From: Ruminococcus sp.
GTDB lineage: Bacteria; Bacillota; Clostridia; Oscillospirales; Acutalibacteraceae
Length of the DNA stretch: 38,501 nt
Direction: 5' to 3'
Assembly: GCA_022510955.1 (NCBI GenBank)
Contig: JAFLSM010000022.1
Location: forward strand, 1-38,501
Shown one piece after another: positions 32,850-38,501 of the stretch. The translations under genes and the position numbers were made by a program. The notes beneath the pieces are model-generated. The model saw only the letters and a list, made by a program, of their open reading frames with translations, was not told the DNA's origin and made no database searches. Position 1 is the first letter of the stretch, and each line of letters begins with the position of its first letter.

Positions 32850-33095
32850 TCAAACATCAAGATATGATTTTACGAGTGCTTCAAGTAGGTCGTCACGGTC
32901 AATTCTGCTGATGATATTACGAGCATTGTTGTATGTGGTAATATAGGTTGGATCCTCACTGAGAATATAGCCTACAATTTGATTAATAGGGTTATATCCC
33001 TTTTGTCTGAGTGCATCATATACAATTGACAAACTGTTTTTAATATGGTCATCTTTTTCTTCACCAAGTGAAAAAATCATTGTTTTATCCAACAT
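32850..33095 (-). CDS. ireB: IreB-family regulatory phosphoprotein
   Basis: An 81-aa member of the UPF0297 (DUF965) family: TMIFSLGEEKDD, VYDALRQKGYNPINQIVGYILSEDPTYITTYNNARNIISRIDRDDLLEALVKSYL. IreB of enterococci is a phosphorylation target of the Ser/Thr kinase IreK, with antibiotic-tolerance effects; the N-terminal threonine here (Thr5) sits where phosphorylation occurs in that protein. GGGAGGT precedes the ATG. Length is typical. Confidence 0.93.
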   Translation of the reverse strand: MLDKTMIFSLGEEKDDHIKNSLSIVYDALRQKGYNPINQIVGYILSEDPTYITTYNNARNIISRIDRDDLLEALVKSYLDV

Positions 33096-33434
33096 ACCGA
33101 AACACCTCCCAAATAATATGTATATTTAATTATACTATAATATTTATATAAATTCAAGTGAAATATAGAATTTTATTATAAATCTTCGGTCGACAGTGGT
33201 CGCTTTTCAACTCACTAATAACCCTCCATAAATAATTACAAGTTTTAAATAGTGAATTATGATATTTATCGCACAACAGAAGTAAATCTTCGGGTGTTAA
33301 AGGTTACATATTTAAACTCACTTCTGGAGCGTTATAACAAACAGCCAGTGGGTTGCACCTATTCGGGCAAATAAAGTTTGTTTTTATAAACCTTATTGCC
33401 CGAATATTTCATAGCAGTTTTTATAAATCAAAAT
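33096..33434. repeat. intergenic region with repeat families A and B
   Basis: Between the ireB start and the pheT stop there is no gene. It holds a degenerate family-A copy at 33174-33216 (AAATCTTCGGTCGACAG). A good 50-nt family-A copy lies at 33277-33326, with stem CAGAAGT (33277-33283) / ACTTCTG (33320-33326). A family-B copy at about 33346-33430 includes the hairpin TTCGGGCAAATAAAG...CTTATTGCCCGAA. On the minus strand that hairpin directly follows the pheT stop and may act as its transcript end. Confidence 0.65.
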
Positions 33435-35801
33435 TTATCTAAGATTAACACCTATTGCAGAAAGATTTGCAATTACCTTATCCATAATCTCCTGAACTTC
33501 TGCTGATGAAAGGGTTCTTTCATTTGAAGAAAACTCAAAGCGTACTGTAATGCTATGAACTGTTTCAGTGTCATAAGTATCGACAATCTTTGTATTTTTA
33601 AGAATACTGCCTCCCTCTTTCTGCCAACATTCAGTGAGTTTATCATAAAGAACTCCGTTTGGCAGTTCAAGGCTCAAATCGTAATCCATTGGAGGGAATT
33701 TTGACGGCTCTTCATATGAAATGCCGTTGTCTTTTGCATCTGCAAATGCGTTAATATCAAGTTCTGCAAAAACTATATTAGCCTTTTTGTCAATCTTTTT
33801 GCCGACAACAGGGTGAACTATACCGATTGTACCAATCTCTTTGCCGTCAAGAATTATTGTATTAAGGTTTACGGGATGCTCATAGCTGTGCTTTGGCTGT
33901 GCAGTTCTGAATGAAAGGGTACTGTGCTTTATATCATCTGTTATAACAGCAAGAATATCACGAAGTTCAAGATAGAGTGACTTCATATTCTTTGTCTTGC
34001 TATAAAGTGTTAGGGCAAGTTTTTTCTTCTCAATGCAAAGATTATTTTCATCAAGACCCTCAACTACTCTGCCTATTTCAAAAATTCCAAAATCAGGGGC
34101 AAAACCAACATTTGTCTTAACCTGACAAAACTGTGTAGGAATAATTGAATTGCGGATTGTTTCAATGTTAGGGTTTGTGGCATTTGCAAGCTTTACATTA
34201 TCCTCAACAGGAATTTCAAGTGCTTTGAGTTCATCATTATACGCCCATACATATGAATGAAGCTCGTGAAGATTGTAACGCTTTACAAGAATGTCCTTGA
34301 TTTTGTTCTCGTTGTTCTTCACAGTTGCCATTCTTACAGGATAGAGCGGTGAACGAGCTGTGTTTACATCAAAGTTGTCATAGCCGTAAATTCTTGTGAT
34401 TTCCTCAATAATATCAGCTTTGATTGTGACATCCTTTGTTGCTCTCCATGACGGTACAACAACGCTGAATTTGTCACCGTCAAGAGTAACTTTAAAGCCA
34501 AGGCTTGTAAGAGTCTTTACTATTGTATCGTTAGAAATCTCAATGCCTGTGTAACGGTCAACAAAAGCCTTGTCAAAATCAAGCTCTACTGTATCATAAC
34601 GGAAAGCGTATTCATCGGTAAGAGCAGATACTACTTGCACACCGCTATCATATTTCTTTAAAAGATGAACAAATCTTGCAATAGCAGGAACAGTATTTTC
34701 AGGGTCAAGGCACTTTTCATAGCGGATTGACGCATCTGTTCTGTGTGAAAGTCTTACAGTTGACTTTCTTATTGAAACTGCATTGAATGTGGCTGACTCA
34801 AGTAAAAGAGTTGTTGTATCGTCAACAATTTCCGAATCAAGACCGCCCATAATACCTGCAATAGCAACAGGTGTGTTGTCGTTGCAAATCATAAGTGTAT
34901 TTTCGTCAATACTTCTGTCAACACCGTCAAGCGTTTTGAAAGTGAACGGAGTATCAAAACGCTTAATTCTTATCTTCTCCACTCTGCGAGCGTCAAAAGC
35001 GTGCATTGGCTGACCCATTTCGAGCATAAGATAATTTGTAAGGTCAGCAAGGAAGTTTATTCCGCGCATACCGCAGTAATAAAGGCGAATACGCATATTA
35101 ACAGGGCTTATGTGACGGGTTACATTTTCAACCTGCATACAGCTGTAACGCTGACACAAGTCATCCTCAATCTTCATATCAATCTTTTTTAGATTGTCAT
35201 AGGCATCAAGTTTCTCAACCTCAAGAGGTTTAAGCTCTCTGCCTGCAAGAGCCGCAAACTCACGGGCAATACCATAGTGACCCCAAAGGTCAGGACGGTT
35301 TGTAAGAGATTTGTTGTCAACCTCAAACACGATATCGTCAATCTCATAAATCTCTTTGATGTCAGTACCGTTTGGAACATCGTCTGTAATTTCCATTATT
35401 CCCGAATTGTCGTCAGATATACCGATTTCTGCCTCACTGCAACACATACCATTTGAAGTGTAGCCTGCAAGCGGACGAGGTGTAATAGTAATTTCACCAA
35501 TTCTTGCACCGACCTTTGCAAATGCAGTTTTCATTCCGACACGAACATTCGGAGCACCGCAGACAACATCTGTAAGCTCATCTTCACCTGCATCAACCTT
35601 TAAAAGGTGGAGTTTTTTGGAATCAGGATGATTTTCAACTGACTTAATTTCGGCAACAACAACACCGCTTAAATCTGAACCCTTAAAGAAAATCTCGTTT
35701 TCTACCTCTGCTGTTGAGAGAGAAAATTGATGTATAAGCTCAACCTTGTCAAGACCTGAAAAGTCAACAAAGTCTGAAATCCAATTCATTGATAAAAACA
35801 T
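33435..35801 (-). CDS. pheT: phenylalanyl-tRNA synthetase beta subunit
   Basis: A 788-aa subunit of the heterotetrameric PheRS that charges tRNA-Phe. Domains in order: tRNA-binding OB fold (~40-150: HPDSKKLHLLKVDAG, CGAPNV), B3/B4 editing domain (~200-370), B5 (~400-475), catalytic-like core (~480-680) and a C-terminal anticodon-binding FDX-ACB domain (~695-788: PPMDYDLSLELP, IVDTYDTETVHSITVRFEFSSNERTL). GGGAGGAG precedes the ATG. It follows pheS by 14 nt under the T-box. Confidence 0.97.
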   Translation of the reverse strand: MFLSMNWISDFVDFSGLDKVELIHQFSLSTAEVENEIFFKGSDLSGVVVAEIKSVENHPDSKKLHLLKVDAGEDELTDVVCGAPNVRVGMKTAFAKVGARIGEITITPRPLAGYTSNGMCCSEAEIGISDDNSGIMEITDDVPNGTDIKEIYEIDDIVFEVDNKSLTNRPDLWGHYGIAREFAALAGRELKPLEVEKLDAYDNLKKIDMKIEDDLCQRYSCMQVENVTRHISPVNMRIRLYYCGMRGINFLADLTNYLMLEMGQPMHAFDARRVEKIRIKRFDTPFTFKTLDGVDRSIDENTLMICNDNTPVAIAGIMGGLDSEIVDDTTTLLLESATFNAVSIRKSTVRLSHRTDASIRYEKCLDPENTVPAIARFVHLLKKYDSGVQVVSALTDEYAFRYDTVELDFDKAFVDRYTGIEISNDTIVKTLTSLGFKVTLDGDKFSVVVPSWRATKDVTIKADIIEEITRIYGYDNFDVNTARSPLYPVRMATVKNNENKIKDILVKRYNLHELHSYVWAYNDELKALEIPVEDNVKLANATNPNIETIRNSIIPTQFCQVKTNVGFAPDFGIFEIGRVVEGLDENNLCIEKKKLALTLYSKTKNMKSLYLELRDILAVITDDIKHSTLSFRTAQPKHSYEHPVNLNTIILDGKEIGTIGIVHPVVGKKIDKKANIVFAELDINAFADAKDNGISYEEPSKFPPMDYDLSLELPNGVLYDKLTECWQKEGGSILKNTKIVDTYDTETVHSITVRFEFSSNERTLSSAEVQEIMDKVIANLSAIGVNLR

Positions 35802-35815
35802 AGTATTCTCCTCCC

Positions 35816-36871
35816 TTATTCTTCATCATCAGTAAACTGTGAAAGCGATTTCAGACTGCCGCTGTTCAAATCTCTGATATCTTTAATTCCGTATTTCATC
35901 ATAGCAAGTCTTGTAAGACCAAGACCGAAAGCAAAACCTGTGTACTTTTCAGGGTCAATTCCTCCCTCACGCAAAACATTAGGATGAATCATACCGCATG
36001 GACAAAGCTCAAGCCAACCCGAATGTTTACATGAAGGACAGCCCTCGCCACCGCAAATTAAACAGCTTATATCAAGCTCAAAGCCGGGTTCAACGAACGG
36101 GAAAAATCCGGGGCGAAGTCTAACCTTGATATCCTTTTGGAAAACCTCTGAAAGCATAGTCTTCATAAAGAAAATTAAGTTTGAAATGGAAATGTCCTTG
36201 TCAACCATTACACCCTCCATCTGGAAGAAGGTGTTTTCGTGGCAGGCATCAGTCGCTTCGTTTCTGAAACATCTTCCGGGGAAGATTGCCTTGATAGGCT
36301 TTCCTGTTTCAACAAGTCTTTTGCCGTACTTTTTGAGAATTGCATTCTGTGCTGCCGAGGTCTGTGACTTTAACAGCTGACCGTTTTCAAGATAATAAGT
36401 ATCCTGCATATCTCTTGCAGGGTGGTGCTTTGGAATGTTTACTGATTCAAAGCACTCGTAGTCTGTTACAACTTCTGAATAATCCTCAACATCAAATCCC
36501 ATAGATTTGAATATTGTTTCGCACTGACGCTGAACAAGTGTTATAGGATGATATGAGCCTCTTGTAAGATTTGCAGGTGTTGTAATATCAAACTGAGGCA
36601 TAGAAGCAATTTCAAGCTGAATTTCCTTTTCCTTAAGCTCTGCAATCTTTTCTTCTATTTTCTCAGCCGCATAAGCCTTGAGTTTGTTGACATCTGCACC
36701 AAAAACCTTTTTCTCTTCAACCGACAAATCTTTCATACCCTTTAAAAGTGCAGTAATACTGCCCTTTTTGCCAAGGTAAGCAACTCTGACTTTGTCAAGG
36801 TCGATAAGGTCTGCTGCCTCTTTAAGCTTTGAATTAATTTCATCTTTTAACCTAATGATTTTCTCGTCCAT
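35816..36871 (-). CDS. pheS: phenylalanyl-tRNA synthetase alpha subunit
   Basis: A 351-aa catalytic subunit: N-terminal coiled coil (1-95), then the class II core with HPARDMQDTYYL, the TSAAQ substrate loop, FPGRCFRNEATDACHENTFFQMEG (motif 2; stretch split here only by reading) and FGLGLTRLAMMKYGI (motif 3). A Cys cluster (CLICGGEGCPSCKHSGW) is common to Firmicute PheS. GGAGGT precedes the ATG. First gene of the pheST operon controlled by the T-box leader. Confidence 0.97.
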   Translation of the reverse strand: MDEKIIRLKDEINSKLKEAADLIDLDKVRVAYLGKKGSITALLKGMKDLSVEEKKVFGADVNKLKAYAAEKIEEKIAELKEKEIQLEIASMPQFDITTPANLTRGSYHPITLVQRQCETIFKSMGFDVEDYSEVVTDYECFESVNIPKHHPARDMQDTYYLENGQLLKSQTSAAQNAILKKYGKRLVETGKPIKAIFPGRCFRNEATDACHENTFFQMEGVMVDKDISISNLIFFMKTMLSEVFQKDIKVRLRPGFFPFVEPGFELDISCLICGGEGCPSCKHSGWLELCPCGMIHPNVLREGGIDPEKYTGFAFGLGLTRLAMMKYGIKDIRDLNSGSLKSLSQFTDDEE

Positions 36872-36984
36872 AAAAACCTCCGTTATACTAATACTTCATA
36901 AAAGGGCGAAAAAAATTTTTCGCTTTTCTTTAGTAATATCATTATTAAATATACTATATTGTTTCCGTGCAGTTTCCTATAAAG

Positions 36985-37250
36985 TAAATAAAGCCCCTGC
37001 GTAAAAACTACGCAGGGACGAAAATTCCGCGGTACCACCCTGATTTCTGCACATATATGCAGACACTCCGAAGCATTCACTTCTTAAACCTGTAACGGGG
37101 TCAGCCGTTGAAGCCTAATGATATTAATGTTCAGCCTCACCACTCGGAAGTGAACTTCACAATAAGTCTGTCGCAATGCACTCACAGCCAAGGTGCATAT
37201 TCTCTGGAACGAAAAATCAAATTGCTACTTTCTTCGTCATCGTGTTATCT
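36985..37250 (-). promoter_or_regulatory. T-box riboswitch (Phe, UUC specifier) for pheST
   Basis: The minus-strand leader carries the T-box signature GGGTGGTACCGCGG (37027-37040), an upstream Stem I with CAGAGA...GGTGGTGAG-like elements, and the specifier TTC (37152-37154) in GAAGTTCACTT, matching Phe. The terminator is CCCTGCGTA (36995-37003) / TACGCAGGG (37009-37017 on plus), followed on the minus strand by GCTTTATTTACTTT. Uncharged tRNA-Phe pairs with the specifier and T-box to prevent termination and turn on pheST. Confidence 0.95.
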
Positions 37251-37256
37251 CTTTAT

Positions 37257-37285
37257 ATAATATCATTATTCACTTAATTTTGCAA
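37257..37285 (-). promoter_or_regulatory. sigma-A promoter of the pheST T-box transcript
   Basis: On the minus strand TTGCAA (37280-37285), 17-nt spacer, TATTAT (37257-37262), just upstream of the T-box leader start. Confidence 0.6.
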
Positions 37286-37312
37286 GTATTTTTACCAATA
37301 AGTTCTATTAGA

Positions 37313-37362
37313 CTTTAGTTCATCTTCGGAATATAAAGGTTACACAATAAAACAAACTTATT
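37313..37362. repeat. repeat family A, copy near the XRE gene end
   Basis: TTTAGTTCATCTTCGG, AAGGTTACACAATAAAACAAACTTA: the same core as the repeats at 11.9-12.1 kb and 33.3 kb. The stem is poorer in this copy. It abuts the stop codon of the XRE-type gene (minus strand). Confidence 0.6.
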
Positions 37363-38230
37363 AACTTGATTTTAAATGCTTAAAAAAATCGCATATACCA
37401 TAATATATAGGGATTGTCAAAAATGCAATCCAGCCAAATGCCCAGCCGCCGCAAACATTGAAGTAACCAAATAAAATGTATGCAATCACAACAAGAACAG
37501 GATAGCAAAAATGGCTTGGCTTATGCTCATAAAATGCGTCCACAAGAGTGTAATACAATGGAATAGTCAGAAAGCATATCCAACTTAACGCCCAGCCAAA
37601 ACACACACCGCTGGCTCCCCACCAGACAAACGCAATAATAGGAAAGATAAAGAACGGAAACTTATTCCATATACTCTTGCTTTTGTGATGACAGCATTTC
37701 ATGCTCTCGTCAACCATAACATTCCCATGTTCGTCAGTATAAACTCTCTGTTTTCCGCCCTCTTCAACATGAATTCCATTCCAGCCTACATCAACCTTAT
37801 CACCGTTTCTATCGAGAACATGTACGCCGTCTTTAAGATTAATATGTACATGATCGCCTCTTTTGGAGTTAATGTGAATTCCGTTTTTAAATGAAACCTC
37901 ATCTACTTTTTCATATACAGTTTCATTTTCACCGTCAGAACCATATGAGTAACTGTATTTATTCTCCTCGGTATTGTCCTGCTCTGAGTCAGTCTGCTGA
38001 TTACTTTCCGATTCATCCTTTGTCAAAATCTTACCCTTGAGCAATTCATCAAGAGTAACACCGTAAATGTCGGCAAGTAAAATAAGGTTATCTGTATCGG
38101 GCGAAGCTTCGGCACGCTCCCACTTAGAAATTGCCTGTCTGCTGACGCCGATTTTTGCGGCAAGCTCTTCCTGACTAAGATTGTGTTTCTTTCTATATTG
38201 AAGTAATCTGTTGGCTGTTTCAATATTCAT
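37361..38230 (-). CDS. XRE-family HTH regulator with membrane-spanning C-terminus
   Basis: A 289-aa protein: N-terminal HTH (LLQYRKKHNLSQEELAAKIGVSRQAISKWERAEASPD), then an acidic linker. A beta-rich repetitive middle follows (NGIHINSKRGDHVHINLKDGVHVLDRNGDKVDVGWNGIHVEE) with repeated G-x-H-V/I units, then a CCHH cluster and a C-terminal part with about four membrane helices. The helices appear duplicated (FGWALSWICFLTIPLYY and FGWIAFLTIPIYY). It is likely a membrane-tethered regulator of its own region. ATG at 38230 follows GGAGGGCACATCA; the longer frame to 38281 lacks an RBS. Confidence 0.85.
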   Translation of the reverse strand: MNIETANRLLQYRKKHNLSQEELAAKIGVSRQAISKWERAEASPDTDNLILLADIYGVTLDELLKGKILTKDESESNQQTDSEQDNTEENKYSYSYGSDGENETVYEKVDEVSFKNGIHINSKRGDHVHINLKDGVHVLDRNGDKVDVGWNGIHVEEGGKQRVYTDEHGNVMVDESMKCCHHKSKSIWNKFPFFIFPIIAFVWWGASGVCFGWALSWICFLTIPLYYTLVDAFYEHKPSHFCYPVLVVIAYILFGYFNVCGGWAFGWIAFLTIPIYYGICDFFKHLKSS

Positions 38231-38263
38231 TGATGTGCCCTCCTCATTTAATTTGTTGCATAT

Positions 38264-38346
38264 ATTATATAATGCAACCAATTTAAAAAGCCATACATTT
38301 TAGTTTTCATCGCCGCAACTATTGGTTGCAATCGCATTGCAATGCG
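38264..38346 (-). promoter_or_regulatory. promoter and candidate operator of the XRE gene
   Basis: Minus strand -10 TATAAT (38264-38269). Inverted 10-bp arms TGCAACCAAT (38273-38282) / ATTGGTTGCA (38321-38330) span the promoter, and a perfect 14-bp palindrome CGCATTGCAATGCG lies at 38333-38346. Such symmetric sites next to an XRE gene suggest self-regulation. Confidence 0.5.
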
Positions 38347-38370
38347 GTTTTTCGCACATCAGATATTAAT

Positions 38371-38501
38371 ACTAAACACCAATTAAAAATGGATATCTTT
38401 CAGGCAGATTTCGCGTCATATATCGTGCCCTGTCCTCGAAAGGCGCCAGCCTTTCTGCGGTATGGCACTCGTCTGACACAAAATCTGCTCTGAAATCTTA
38501 T
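38371..38501. repeat. edge of a repeat element with long structured hairpin (cut by window end)
   Basis: Starts with ACTAAACACCAATTAAAAA (same end as the element at 3669-3726). From about 38397 to the end it folds as one long interrupted stem: CAGATTT/AAATCTG, TGACAC-like pairing, GTGCC/GGCAC, and an inner perfect GAAAGGC/GCCTTTC helix around a GCCA/TGGC loop. The right end lies beyond the window. Confidence 0.55.

Noticed and set aside
1..38501. CRISPR array, prophage or integrative element
   Set aside because: No regularly spaced repeats, integrase, capsid or mobilisation genes seen; the repeats found are dispersed and irregular.

Overview
The window looks like chromosomal DNA of a low-GC, spore-forming, starch-degrading gut Firmicute of the Ruminococcus bromii type. 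Three things point there. One is a secreted dockerin protein with a CBM26 plus CBM74-like architecture matching the R. bromii amylosome protein Sas6. A second is a dockerin protein built on a divergent copy of the same CBM74-like module. The third is a set of endospore-coat morphogenesis genes (spoIVA, sipL and an unlisted 28-residue spoVM). Identification rests on reading the translations and on memory of the families; no database search was possible.

Layout, left to right. 1-76 is tRNA-Trp (minus). 0.5-3.6 kb holds sipL-spoIVA (minus), the coat-basement pair. 3.9-5.7 kb holds the secreted CBM74-like/cohesin-like/dockerin protein. 5.9-6.15 kb holds two very small genes, spoVM and a 47-aa membrane protein. 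6.2-11.6 kb is housekeeping: RluA-type pseudouridine synthase, PgeF, a 67-aa Cys protein, inorganic pyrophosphatase, a small membrane protein, RsmA and a NOL1/NOP2/Sun rRNA m5C methyltransferase. 11.65-12.35 kb has a 39-aa Asn/Gln/Lys peptide gene, a cluster of ~50-nt structured repeats and a DUF4250 gene. 12.4-14.1 kb holds a FAD/Rieske oxidoreductase behind a hairpin, and a hypothetical gene. 14.5-16.0 kb holds a YczE-like membrane protein and a nitrilase-superfamily amidohydrolase. 16.1-18.6 kb is a TetR-ABC ATPase-FtsX permease operon with a palindromic operator. 18.7-21.1 kb is the Sas6-like protein. 21.2-27.5 kb carries a dGTPase-like HD hydrolase, VanZ-like protein, lipoprotein esterase, flavodoxin-fold reductase with divergent HxlR regulator, CD3324-family regulator with a structured leader, and a GNAT enzyme. 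27.6-30.2 kb is an ECF sigma/anti-sigma-like/surface-protein operon with an ECF-type promoter in front. 30.4-32.2 kb holds alkaline phosphatase lipoprotein and YbaK. 32.5-33.1 kb holds ireB and a 101-aa gene. 33.4-37.3 kb is pheST under a T-box with UUC specifier. 37.4-38.2 kb is an XRE-membrane regulator. 38.37 kb to the end is the edge of a long-hairpin repeat element.

The genes do not form one pathway. Two themes recur: attachment to starch through dockerin-borne modules (3951-5726, 18754-21072) and endospore coat assembly (SpoIVA, SipL, SpoVM within 6 kb). Intergenic spaces carry at least two families of degenerate structured repeats and two inverted-repeat (MITE-like) elements. Several genes start with TTG or GTG where the ribosome-binding site decides the start.
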